Made by a program: the position numbers and the translations under genes. DNA of 64,000 nucleotides from [Pasteurella] mairii (GTDB taxonomy: Bacteria; Pseudomonadota; Gammaproteobacteria; Enterobacterales; Pasteurellaceae): assembly GCA_900454475.1 (NCBI GenBank), contig UGSS01000002.1:949605-1013604 (forward strand), written 5' to 3'. Within the stretch, counting starts at the first letter, position 1; each line of letters begins with the position of its first letter. Below are positions 21,042 to 29,257 of this stretch, piece by piece. The notes under the pieces are model-generated. The model saw nothing but the letters and a program-made list of their open reading frames with translations. It did not search any database and had not been told where the DNA came from.

Positions 21042-21944
21042 TCATTTAATATAGTAAATTTTAGTTTTTAAAGATGCTTTTGCTTCTTCAATTTCAGCTC
21101 TTGCATCTTGCCCATACCACCAAAAGGAAATCTTATAATCACCTGTTACGGTTAATGTTGTCGCTGTTTTAGTAATATTATGCCAAGCGACTGCATCAAA
21201 TCCGAGATCACCTTCATCTTTCGAAAAATCACGATTATCGCACGCGGGAATAAAGAGAGCAGAGTTAATAGGGTAAACACCTTGCGAAAGCTCCTGCATA
21301 ACACCATTAAAATATCTTCCGCTACTATTTAAATTTAATGCAACTTTATTATCATAGCGAACCTCTATTCCATAGCCTTTATGACTGTTAGGATAAGAGG
21401 CATCAAGGTTGATATATTTAACGGTTTGCACTTTGGTTTTATCTTGAAACTCTAAATGGGTTTCGGTTGGCGTGCTCATAATCTTCATACTTGGACATTC
21501 GACAATTGCAATTAATCCATTTATTGTTGTTTTATGTCTAAAAGTAATTGATTGAACCTTACCTGCTTTAGAACCTAAATTATATATTTTCTGATTTGTT
21601 ATACCATACTTAGAAATTATCTTCTGTTCATAAAAATATCCAATATCGACAATATAATTTCCATATTTCCCTGCCATCCCTCCTGTTCCATAATTAATAT
21701 GAATTTCATTCTCTATTATTTTGGTAATTTTTACAAATCTATACCCCAAAGGATCTACTCCGACATCCGCATCTTGTAATACAAAGGCAGATATAATCTT
21801 ATGAGGTGTTTTTATTATTTCAAATTGATTTTCATATATTATATTTAATGTTTTTCGCACCACTGAAAACCCTGTAATATGTGATTTATCATCAAGTCTT
21901 ATCTTAGTGCCAGAATGTAATGACACTTCTGCTCCATATGACAT
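21042..21944 (-). CDS. Putative tail tip or fibre protein
   Basis: A 300-residue protein just downstream of J with no membrane segments. It begins MSYGAEVSLHSGTKIRLDDKS, similar to prophage proteins of the DUF6453 type (tentative). The beta-rich, aromatic sequence and its place after J suggest a receptor-binding or tail-tip accessory protein. It abuts the upstream gene (stop and start adjacent), so they are probably cotranslated. Confidence 0.5.
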   Translation of the reverse strand: MSYGAEVSLHSGTKIRLDDKSHITGFSVVRKTLNIIYENQFEIIKTPHKIISAFVLQDADVGVDPLGYRFVKITKIIENEIHINYGTGGMAGKYGNYIVDIGYFYEQKIISKYGITNQKIYNLGSKAGKVQSITFRHKTTINGLIAIVECPSMKIMSTPTETHLEFQDKTKVQTVKYINLDASYPNSHKGYGIEVRYDNKVALNLNSSGRYFNGVMQELSQGVYPINSALFIPACDNRDFSKDEGDLGFDAVAWHNITKTATTLTVTGDYKISFWWYGQDARAEIEEAKASLKTKIYYIK

Positions 21945-22283
21945 TTAAACGGTCTCCTGTCGATAAACATTATTCATAAATTCAATATCATAATTGTTTC
22001 TAATTTCTGCTTTAAAAAATGGGGAATTTTTATTTGAAACTAATGCTCTCCATGCAAATAAAATAGGATCGACACTGAATTTCGGTGCATCATCCAATGT
22101 TAAAACTGTTACAAAAGAATGGGTATTTTTATTAAAATCTTCTTCTGTTAAATAAGAGGATATTTCAAAGATAACCTCTTTATTTACATAATCTGTTGTG
22201 ATTTTTGTAATACAATGCCAATATCTTTTTTCAGTTGTTAAAAAATCAAGGCGTATTTCAATTTCTTTATTTAAATAGTACAT
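21945..22283 (-). CDS. Prophage protein of unknown function between J and the fibre-like gene
   Basis: A 112-residue soluble protein. It begins two bases after the J stop and ends directly before the next gene, so it is part of the tail operon. It is rich in Thr, Asp and aromatic residues and shows no motif I can name. Confidence 0.55.
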   Translation of the reverse strand: MYYLNKEIEIRLDFLTTEKRYWHCITKITTDYVNKEVIFEISSYLTEEDFNKNTHSFVTVLTLDDAPKFSVDPILFAWRALVSNKNSPFFKAEIRNNYDIEFMNNVYRQETV

Positions 22284-22285
22284 AA

Positions 22286-25200
22286 TTACCCCAATTTTCC
22301 TACTTTCACTCTAACCGTATTACCTTCCCATACGGTTAAAGCCCGTGTTGATGATGATAATTCAATCCCACCGCTTCCATCCCTAGAAACTAATCTAAAT
22401 CCTCCGTCGGATTTCACTTCAAATAATGTCCCCTGCTGCGAAGTATTGACTGAACCGATTTTAATCGCTCCCGCCGTCACCGACCCTAAATTCGCACTAA
22501 TCGCGGATAAACTGTTGATATTTAATTTATCCGCAGTGAGCGACTTAGACACAATATGCCCCGCATTAACAGAGTTTGCAGACAAATGCCGCGTAGCAAT
22601 GGCGCCACTAGCGATTTCGTTTGCGGTTATCGTCTCAGAGGCGATTTGTTGCGCAGTGATGGTATTAGTAACAATTGAACCACCGTGAATAGCAGTAACG
22701 CCGGCATTTTGCCACGCGCTCGGTTCTTTGGCGTATTGTGTGCATTCTTCAAGCATAGGGCGCGCAACATACACATCTGGGTTGCTTTGCGTCTGTTGGT
22801 TTGCCCTGACAATCACTTCCACATAACCACTTGCCGGACAGCGAAATTTCACAGCATTTCGACTGTCTTGGTGTACACCATGTTGAAATGACCCTTGGTT
22901 TGTAATGTATTGTGTCGCAATGCCTTTGACGTAGCTTCCATTTGCATTGAGCTCTTCAACTAACAACATGGCGGAACAACGATACGCATTAACATAAGCG
23001 CTAAAAATGTACCATTGATGCGGAATTAACCGTATTTTTTGTCGACACACATCAGCCCATTGATTTTTAGCCCGACTGATGGTTTCAACAAAGGTCAATT
23101 TAATTAACCGCTCTTCGCTGCTCAAGGCGTTTTTAAACATCCAATTGGCGCCACCTTGTTGTACATACGTCCGCGTTATCGTACCGCCTTTATAGTTCCC
23201 GTTTGAGCTTCCCCAACCGTAACCTTGATTGGCGAATATCGGATTGAATAGCAAATTCCCACCAAGCCCTATCGCCAATTTATCCGCGGTTAACTCGCCT
23301 GCCGCCACATGGTTTGCGTGAACAGCGCCAGCGGCAATCGTAGCTGTCGTCACTGCATTGGCGGCAATTTTCCCCGCGACCACTGCATTGGCTTGTAGAT
23401 GTGTGGCGGCAATACTATTGGCAGCAATTTTTGCCGCCGTGACAGAATTAGCGGCTAACTTGTCCGCATTGACTGCATTGGCTGCTAAATGGTTTGTTCC
23501 CACCGCATTGGCAGCAATTTGGGTGGCAGATAGGGTGCCGGTCAGTTTTTTGGTGGGTATGCTTGGAAGAGTGGCAATATTCAACATCCCGCGAATTTTA
23601 ACCGCACTTATTCCCGCAATTTGCCCATCACTCAGCTGTCCTGAAAGCTTCGTGGTTGGAATTTGCGCCAACTGTTCCGGCTGAAGAATGCCTTTAATAT
23701 CTTCGGCAAAAACTTCTGCCATCTCTGTGGTATAAATTGAGCCATTCCAAGTGTACAACTTGCCATCCTTGGTATTATGCACTTGGCGATAGCCTAGAAA
23801 GGTATTAACATCTAATCCATTAACGGTTTTTATCATCTCCAGATGGCGCGCCGGCAAGGCAGTATCAATCACTTCATCAACAATATTTTGACTTAACTTC
23901 TCATTTAATAAGCGCAATTCTTCATCAATATCGACCGCACTTTCACCACGTAACCCCGTTTCTTGATAGAATGGTCCAGCATTTTGTCCTCGCACATGGC
24001 GCAACCAATAATAACGAACCTGTCTTGCGCCGACAGTGTGGCTGTACATATGCGCATTGACTTTCGCTAAACGTTGAGATTGGCTAAAATTATCACTATC
24101 CGCCACAAAGATTTCAGTTTGCGTAAACTCATCAACCCACGTCCAAGATAATGTGATTTCACCAAGCCCACCTGATATATTTACCTCTTGCGGTACCGGT
24201 GGACGATCAATCACAAAGGTTTGCGATTTTTCGCTGACGACTTGCCCACGAGCGTTTTTCGCATAAATGACAAGCTGATACTCGCCATCCGGTAATCCAT
24301 CAAGGCTTATATTTGGTGAGGTTAACCCTTTATCCAAGCGGTATAATTTCCCTGCTTTGATAATTTTAATCTCATAGGTTAATGCCCCATCACCGGCAGT
24401 AATATCGGCGACCACATTGACTTTTCCGTCAAACCCAACGCCAATATCAAGATGCGTGATTTGCGCGGCTTGATATCGCGTCGTCGCCACGGGTTCAAAA
24501 TGCGCCCCGTTATCCACGATCGCTTCTTTTTGCGGTTCATGTTGCAAGCCGGTGATGGTATAAGTCCCGTCCTCATTTTCCACAATTGCCATGGCTTTAT
24601 AGCGTTTTGAACGGACTTGTTGTGTCGCCAAGGACCATACGCCATATTCCACCAATCCCTCGGGCGCACGATCTAAAGTCACTTGATTGCCATTCACTAC
24701 CCTGAGAATTTTAATTGTGTTTTGCGTGGCGTTACCATCAATATAACTGAAATAACTCTTGCCACTTACCTCAATTTCGCGATCTAAGGTGACCGTTTTA
24801 TCCTTAATCGCCAATACACGACCGCCAATATCGGTACCCGCATAATGATTATCCGCTACCTCAAAAATATCGCCCGGAATATGCATCAATCCCTCACGCC
24901 CGACACTGAACGTAATGGTTTCTTTTTCCCGTTTTTCCGTCTCTAAAATCCAACGACCAGTGCGATAAGCCTGTCCACGAGAGGTACAACCAAAAGCAGT
25001 GACCTTTTTCACATTTAAGCCATGCTTACGAATTAATTCGTCATCTGACACATATTCAATTTTCTTCTGATAAAAATCGGATTTATCCAAATATTCCACA
25101 TGGACCGCATTATGACGGGATTTTAACGCCGAATATTGACGCGTAAATTCGCCATTCACTACGTTCGCGTTGGTATAAATCCAAACCGGATCGGCGGGTC

Positions 25201-26272
25201 TATCTTGAATAACCGTTAATTCGGTTCCCGTCCAAACAGGAATAGCGCGAAAGATCGAACAAATATCATTAATTAACTCATAAGCCGATTTTTGCTCGGT
25301 CAGCCACGCATTACACGTAAAGCGCGGCTCTTTCTTGCCAAAACCATCCGGAACAAGTTGATCACAATATTGCGCCACATTATACAGCGCCCATTTATCC
25401 ATATGGATTTCGCCCAACCGTTGCCCTAAGCCATAGCGTTTATTGGTCAAAATATCAAGCAACACCCACGCCGGATTATCAGACCAAGCAATTTTAAATG
25501 TCCCGTCCCACAGCCCGTCATATTGACGAGTTGCCGGATCGTAGTTACTCGGCACGCGAAGTTTAATCCCCCTAATCTCATAGTTACGTTGTGGAATAGC
25601 ATTAAAATATTCACTATCGAACATAATGCCGACCAGCGCAGTGTTCGGATAAGCGAATTGTGTATCAATAATTTCCGTGTAACTTGCCCAAAGGGTTCCA
25701 TTTTGTAAGCGCTGGCTTTTACTGTCCGCTTCCACGCGCTCTACGCGCAAGGTAAACGGGACCGGAGGTAACTCCGTGATTTCAATATGTTTTAAATATT
25801 GCGAACTGTACTTTCCATTAAAGGTGACGGAATAAGGCGTATCATTGATAAAAATCTGTAGCGTAACCGTGGCAGCATTGGTATCGCCTTGTGAATTTTG
25901 TTCATAAAGCGCTTTCACCCCAACGGTCACCCGCACTCTACTGACTTTTTCATCCGTAACCGTACGGGTAATGGCTTGTGTTTTTTTCACCTCAACACCT
26001 ACCGCCACTTCTTTTTCCGACGTATTAAACCCGTCCAGCACAGCCTGATCTTGGCTACCAATCGTCCCTTGCGCCTCAATATTATTAAAATTATAACTGT
26101 TATCACTGGCTTGAATTGGCGTATTATCCAAATAAACGGATTTCACGCCATCAACCAACCCTTGAATTTCCCCCTCGGAGACAATCTCAATAATTTTTAC
26201 CCGTTGTTTACTGCGCCCGCTTTCCGGCGCCTCATATGGCGTACGACCGCCACCACCGCCTTTACCCATCAC
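22286..26272 (-). CDS. Tail tip host-specificity protein J
   Basis: A 1328-residue homologue of lambda gpJ, the central tail tip protein that contacts the receptor. The N-terminal glycine-rich start (GKGGGGGRTPYEAPESGRS), the phage-tail 3 domain with the WVLLDILTNKRYGLG motif, and a fibronectin III-like part (about 690-790) are present. The C-terminal third, usually receptor-binding and variable, carries two blocks of short Ala/Ile-rich repeats and a region (about 1020-1150) with a carbohydrate-binding look. It is longer than lambda gpJ (1132). Confidence 0.93.
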   Translation of the reverse strand: MMGKGGGGGRTPYEAPESGRSKQRVKIIEIVSEGEIQGLVDGVKSVYLDNTPIQASDNSYNFNNIEAQGTIGSQDQAVLDGFNTSEKEVAVGVEVKKTQAITRTVTDEKVSRVRVTVGVKALYEQNSQGDTNAATVTLQIFINDTPYSVTFNGKYSSQYLKHIEITELPPVPFTLRVERVEADSKSQRLQNGTLWASYTEIIDTQFAYPNTALVGIMFDSEYFNAIPQRNYEIRGIKLRVPSNYDPATRQYDGLWDGTFKIAWSDNPAWVLLDILTNKRYGLGQRLGEIHMDKWALYNVAQYCDQLVPDGFGKKEPRFTCNAWLTEQKSAYELINDICSIFRAIPVWTGTELTVIQDRPADPVWIYTNANVVNGEFTRQYSALKSRHNAVHVEYLDKSDFYQKKIEYVSDDELIRKHGLNVKKVTAFGCTSRGQAYRTGRWILETEKREKETITFSVGREGLMHIPGDIFEVADNHYAGTDIGGRVLAIKDKTVTLDREIEVSGKSYFSYIDGNATQNTIKILRVVNGNQVTLDRAPEGLVEYGVWSLATQQVRSKRYKAMAIVENEDGTYTITGLQHEPQKEAIVDNGAHFEPVATTRYQAAQITHLDIGVGFDGKVNVVADITAGDGALTYEIKIIKAGKLYRLDKGLTSPNISLDGLPDGEYQLVIYAKNARGQVVSEKSQTFVIDRPPVPQEVNISGGLGEITLSWTWVDEFTQTEIFVADSDNFSQSQRLAKVNAHMYSHTVGARQVRYYWLRHVRGQNAGPFYQETGLRGESAVDIDEELRLLNEKLSQNIVDEVIDTALPARHLEMIKTVNGLDVNTFLGYRQVHNTKDGKLYTWNGSIYTTEMAEVFAEDIKGILQPEQLAQIPTTKLSGQLSDGQIAGISAVKIRGMLNIATLPSIPTKKLTGTLSATQIAANAVGTNHLAANAVNADKLAANSVTAAKIAANSIAATHLQANAVVAGKIAANAVTTATIAAGAVHANHVAAGELTADKLAIGLGGNLLFNPIFANQGYGWGSSNGNYKGGTITRTYVQQGGANWMFKNALSSEERLIKLTFVETISRAKNQWADVCRQKIRLIPHQWYIFSAYVNAYRCSAMLLVEELNANGSYVKGIATQYITNQGSFQHGVHQDSRNAVKFRCPASGYVEVIVRANQQTQSNPDVYVARPMLEECTQYAKEPSAWQNAGVTAIHGGSIVTNTITAQQIASETITANEIASGAIATRHLSANSVNAGHIVSKSLTADKLNINSLSAISANLGSVTAGAIKIGSVNTSQQGTLFEVKSDGGFRLVSRDGSGGIELSSSTRALTVWEGNTVRVKVGKLG
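22470..22690 (-). repeat. Short repeat block near the C-terminus of J
   Basis: About eight degenerate nine-residue units of the type ITAxxIASx (for example TITAQQIAS, TITANEIAS, SLTADKLNI) are encoded here. They probably form a beta-helical or coiled fibre stalk. Confidence 0.6.
23270..23535 (-). repeat. Alanine-rich repeat block in J
   Basis: About ten nine-residue units of the type (A/S)VxAxxIAAN are encoded, such as AVNADKLAAN and SVTAAKIAAN. The DNA is correspondingly repetitive (GCATTGGCGGCAATTTT-like words), so slippage or recombination could change its length. Confidence 0.7.
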
Positions 26273-26902
26273 TTACCCCTTTCTAAACCCATTACGTTGC
26301 TTTTTCGGATTTTTCATTTCTTCTTCAACATCAAAGGTTTCAACCCCTTGTGAAATCACCAATGACCCCGTTAAAATTTGCCCATATGCCAACGGAACCG
26401 GACGCCCCTGCGCCACTAGATTGCCGAGATTGGAAAACGAAGTTGATTGCTTTTTCTCTTTATCATCCACCTCCCCCATCGCCGGCGTTTTCGTGAGCAT
26501 TTGTGACACGCCCCCTAAGGTTAACGCAACCCCCATACCAAATACCCCGGCTTGAGTAATCAACCCGCCAAGCAACCCCGCTCCCGGAATAAAAAACGAC
26601 GCGCCAATTAACGCCACGCCCAAAATAGTTTGAAAAACCCCACCACGTTTCGCCCCCTTGATCACTGGGGTAAAATGCACCGTTTGACCGTCTTTCAGAC
26701 AATAAAAAAGCCCTTTTTCAAGGGCGTCTGTCGTAAGATAATCTTTACCAATTCTGACTTTATAATAGCCTTGTTGTAGCGCTTGGCGAAATCCTTTGAT
26801 TTGAGAGCAAAGCGCGCGAATAGCCTCGGCGGTATCTTTCACCTCAAATTGAAACTGTGAACCAAATCGTTTGAGGTTGCCATAAAATTTGACTGTGATC
26901 AT
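26273..26902 (-). CDS. Tail assembly protein I
   Basis: A 209-residue homologue of lambda gpI, needed to assemble the tail tip. It has a ubiquitin-like N-terminal half (VKFYGNLKRFGSQF) and a glycine-rich hydrophobic centre (about 85-135) typical of the family. Its stop is directly before the J start, the conserved K-I-J order of lambdoid phages, here interrupted by a small cassette at 26980-27450. Confidence 0.88.
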   Translation of the reverse strand: MITVKFYGNLKRFGSQFQFEVKDTAEAIRALCSQIKGFRQALQQGYYKVRIGKDYLTTDALEKGLFYCLKDGQTVHFTPVIKGAKRGGVFQTILGVALIGASFFIPGAGLLGGLITQAGVFGMGVALTLGGVSQMLTKTPAMGEVDDKEKKQSTSFSNLGNLVAQGRPVPLAYGQILTGSLVISQGVETFDVEEEMKNPKKQRNGFRKG

Positions 26903-26918
26903 GTTTACTCCAAAAGAA

Positions 26919-26946
26919 AACCGCCCATAAAGGGCGGTTGGTTTTT
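26919..26946. terminator. Bidirectional terminator between gene I and cassette A
   Basis: AACCGCCC and GGGCGGTT (26919-26939) form a perfect hairpin with a T run on the plus side (26941-26946) and a T-rich tail on the minus side. Confidence 0.75.
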
Positions 26947-26982
26947 GTTAAGTTCTGCAATGTCAAATAAAAATATCAGTAA

Positions 26983-27026
26983 ATACTAAAAAATAGCTTG
27001 TCCTATTTATTAGTATGTATTAAAAT
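26983..27026 (+). promoter_or_regulatory. Promoter and operator of cassette A
   Basis: TTGTCC (26998-27003) and TAAAAT (27021-27026) are spaced by 17 bp. The -35 box sits in the centre of a long inverted repeat, 26983-26996 against 27003-27016, 13 of 14 positions paired, which looks like a repressor operator. A hairpin GAGCGG/CCGCTC follows at 27060-27077 in the 5' untranslated region. Confidence 0.65.
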
Positions 27027-27097
27027 ACTCTTGTTTTCGCGATAGGGCGGAAATAAGAAGAGCGGCTTTCACCGCTCAACCAAATAGGGAAAAAGAT

Positions 27098-27160
27098 ATG
27101 AATACCCAATTATTCATTATCCTAATTATCCTGTTGTTAGTGAGCCAATCGGCTTACTAG
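27098..27160 (+). CDS. Ibs-like hydrophobic peptide, cassette A
   Basis: A 20-codon frame with ATG at 27098 preceded by AGGGAAAAA encodes MNTQLFIILIILLLVSQSAY. A single hydrophobic helix ending in Ala-Tyr is the hallmark of E. coli Ibs type I toxins, which are 18-19 residues long and damage the membrane. It lies against the direction of the tail genes, between K and I. An antisense promoter faces it from 27205-27233. Not previously seen by me together with a ribbon-helix-helix gene. Toxicity is inferred. Confidence 0.65.
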   Translation: MNTQLFIILIILLLVSQSAY

Positions 27161-27170
27161 GATAACGTAA

Positions 27171-27195
27171 GCCCTAGCGGTTGCCCCCGCTAGGC
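27171..27195 (+). other. Stable hairpin after the cassette A peptide
   Basis: CCTAGCGG pairs with CCGCTAGG around a short C-rich loop (27171-27195), with no T run. It would be present in both the sense and the antisense RNA and could be the first contact (kissing) structure. Confidence 0.6.
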
Positions 27196-27204
27196 AGTCC
27201 CTAA

Positions 27205-27233
27205 ACTATATTACAATCCGTATTTAAAATCAA
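27205..27233 (-). promoter_or_regulatory. Antisense promoter of cassette A
   Basis: On the minus strand TTGATT (27233-27228) and TATAGT (27210-27205) are separated by exactly 17 bp. The transcript would start near 27198 and cover the hairpin and the whole peptide frame, like a Sib antitoxin RNA. Confidence 0.55.
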
Positions 27234-27246
27234 CAGGTAAAAAACT

Positions 27247-27450
27247 ATGGGTCGTCCAAAATCAGGTTTAACACTTCAAGAACTCCAAGCAAAAAGCGAT
27301 AAAAAACGTGGTGTACGTTTAGCTTCGTTTAAGCTCCACGAAGATATACTTGCTTTGCTTACTCAATTAAGCGAACAAACTGGGCTATCGAAAACCCAAG
27401 TGGTAACGCAAGCGTTACAGCAGTATGCTCAAAATCACCGCGCTAAATAG
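27247..27450 (+). CDS. Ribbon-helix-helix DNA-binding protein, cassette A
   Basis: A 67-residue basic protein, very probably a small ribbon-helix-helix (CopG/Arc type) regulator: KRGVRLASFKLHEDILALLTQL as strand and first helix, then GLSKTQVVTQAL as second helix. It is about 75 percent identical by eye to the copy at 32873 over the core. The start follows AGG. A CCGC/GCGG hairpin overlaps the stop codon. It probably binds the operator of its own cassette; this is inference. Confidence 0.75.
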   Translation: MGRPKSGLTLQELQAKSDKKRGVRLASFKLHEDILALLTQLSEQTGLSKTQVVTQALQQYAQNHRAK

Positions 27451-27458
27451 GGCGGAAT

Positions 27459-28214
27459 TCAATAAGCACATTCGCCAAAGGCGTAATACGTCATGGCAAG
27501 ATCATTGAGCATGCCATTAAAATTGAGATGATCAGCGTCTTTGTGGCGCCAAATACTGTGCGTATGTTTAAACCAATAGCCATCATATAAATCCCGTTTT
27601 GACAGACGGTTTGGGCTGTGGTGCAACACTTGATGCCATTTGCCAAGATAGATTGCCGCATGATTTGGCACCTCCGCCCCCACTTGCATTAAAATCACAT
27701 CTCCCACTTTCACGCCATCATCCGTGCGATAAAAGCCCTGTTTTGCCATATTATCTAAATAAAGATTTTCCCCGCTCGCCCACCAGCCATCTTCTCGTGT
27801 AAAATCAGGCAAATCCAACCCAGACAGCATATAAGCATCACGAAACAGTGTGTAGCAATCCGTTACACCATGTTCGAACTCACGTCCAACTAAGTGCGGT
27901 ACATTTCTAAATTGTTTTATCTGACCATCACAAACCAACCACCAATCTAACCCCGATTGTATTTGCATCTGTCTATCGGCAGTCGATAACACCGCTTCAC
28001 CCTCCGGATGAGAATGAACCACTGCCACAATTCCGTCATATTGATGAGCGGAAAGCCAATCATCTGTCGCAATTTCAAAATAGTTTTCCGCATCGTCGGC
28101 GATATTCTCACAAGGTAAGAATATTTTTTCTTGTCCCTTAAATACAACAAAACCGCAAATTTCTTGCGGTTCGTATTTTAGTGCGTAGTCAATAATCTGT
28201 TGTTCCAGTTCCAT
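27459..28214 (-). CDS. Tail assembly protein K (JAB and NlpC/P60 domains)
   Basis: A 251-residue homologue of lambda gpK. The N-terminal part is a Mov34/JAB-like peptidase (HSHPEGEAVLSTAD motif, about residue 70), and the C-terminal part an NlpC/P60 domain with catalytic Cys in TDCYTLFRDAY and His in PNHAAIYLG. It processes the tail tip and may cut cell wall during entry. The ATG at 28214 follows the stop of the small upstream gene by two bases; the GTG three codons earlier is less likely. Confidence 0.88.
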   Translation of the reverse strand: MELEQQIIDYALKYEPQEICGFVVFKGQEKIFLPCENIADDAENYFEIATDDWLSAHQYDGIVAVVHSHPEGEAVLSTADRQMQIQSGLDWWLVCDGQIKQFRNVPHLVGREFEHGVTDCYTLFRDAYMLSGLDLPDFTREDGWWASGENLYLDNMAKQGFYRTDDGVKVGDVILMQVGAEVPNHAAIYLGKWHQVLHHSPNRLSKRDLYDGYWFKHTHSIWRHKDADHLNFNGMLNDLAMTYYAFGECAY

Positions 28215-28216
28215 AT

Positions 28217-28342
28217 TTACCACCAGCGAATTGATAAGATAAATTCAGGCAATTTCCACCAAATCCCAAATAAAAACAAGGTGATTAACAAGCCCCACAT
28301 AAAATGTTTTACCGTTTTGGATTTATCCATAAGTTCAAGCAT
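28217..28342 (-). CDS. Small membrane protein in the tail operon
   Basis: A 41-residue frame with a strong AAGGAG ribosome-binding site, starting MLELMDKSKTVKHFM and containing one transmembrane helix (WGLLITLFLFGIWW). It lies between L and K and its stop is two bases before the K start, which implies coupling. No family recognised. It is too short for most gene finders. Confidence 0.6.
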   Translation of the reverse strand: MLELMDKSKTVKHFMWGLLITLFLFGIWWKLPEFILSIRWW

Positions 28343-28411
28343 TTTGCGAAACTCCTTTAGTATGTTAAAATTCATTTAACTTAGTTCCTTCTGGTTTGGA
28401 AAGATGGAATT

Positions 28412-28450
28412 AAAAAGCCCTAAGTATTGGCGTACTTAGGGCTTTATTTT
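28412..28450. terminator. Bidirectional terminator between L and K region
   Basis: AAAGCCCTAAGTA (28414-28426) pairs with TACTTAGGGCTTT (28433-28445), with A/T runs on both sides. Confidence 0.85.
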
Positions 28451-28459
28451 TTTAAGTAA

Positions 28460-29176
28460 TTAACCAAGTTTATTCACGCTAACAAACGCGCCGAAATTCC
28501 GCGCATTGTTTCGCAGCTTGCAGCCCGTTAAACAGTGACTGCATTTATCTTTTTTCGGATCGTTTGTTGGCTGATCTTTTTCATCCGCCACCGGCGCCCC
28601 AGTATAGCCACATTCAGAAGATCGATACGTCCAAGCGCAGGTATCAGCAAAAATAACCCGGCTGGAAATTAACGCATTATCGGTTTCTGTCGGCAACGCC
28701 AACGTAAAGCTAGCGACATCCTGTTTTAACGTACTTAACTGCTCAATAATAAATAAACTCAACCGCTCTTGTGTCGGATCCGCTTTTGGATTGCCATTTT
28801 TAAAATTCACTGCATCGAGATAATGTGCATAAACTTGTCGGCGCCGAACAATCGCCCCGATACATTCCTCAAATCTCGCAGAAATCCCCGTCACCACACC
28901 GAATAAATTTGACAACGTTAAGGTTGGGCGATTACTCGGTCCCTGCCCATTTAACTCAAAACCACTCGCCTGTACCGGATAAGGATCGTATTGCTTTCCT
29001 TGCCACATCACCGGCGCATTCAACTCGTTCGTACCGGCATAAAATCGGTAAATACTGCCTTGCTCGCCTTGATTGTCCGTTAAATTACGTAAATCAATTT
29101 CATACAAATCAAGCAACGCCCCTTGCGTAATTTTAGCAAGATCAAGTTTAAATTGATTTGATATGCTTGCTGTCAT
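28460..29176 (-). CDS. Minor tail protein L (iron-sulfur)
   Basis: A 238-residue homologue of lambda gpL, part of the tail tip. The C-terminal part has the conserved cysteines (CAWTYRSSECGYTG, then CSHCLTGCKLRNN), which in lambda bind a 4Fe-4S cluster. The ATG at 29176 is chosen; a TTG upstream lies in its own ribosome-binding site (TTGGAG). It follows the tape measure gene after a short gap. Confidence 0.9.
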   Translation of the reverse strand: MTASISNQFKLDLAKITQGALLDLYEIDLRNLTDNQGEQGSIYRFYAGTNELNAPVMWQGKQYDPYPVQASGFELNGQGPSNRPTLTLSNLFGVVTGISARFEECIGAIVRRRQVYAHYLDAVNFKNGNPKADPTQERLSLFIIEQLSTLKQDVASFTLALPTETDNALISSRVIFADTCAWTYRSSECGYTGAPVADEKDQPTNDPKKDKCSHCLTGCKLRNNARNFGAFVSVNKLG

Positions 29177-29257
29177 TTTTTTCTCCAAGAAACCTGCTCA
29201 TAAAGAGCGGTCATGTTTTATCTTTCTAATTTGTCATAGCTTATGAACTAGATCACA

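Noticed and set aside
23270..23535. Repetitive DNA suggesting a CRISPR or satellite
   Set aside because: It is in frame within J and encodes a short amino acid repeat.
24379..24669. 96-codon alternative frame inside J
   Set aside because: Shadow frame of the J coding sequence; no independent start signal.
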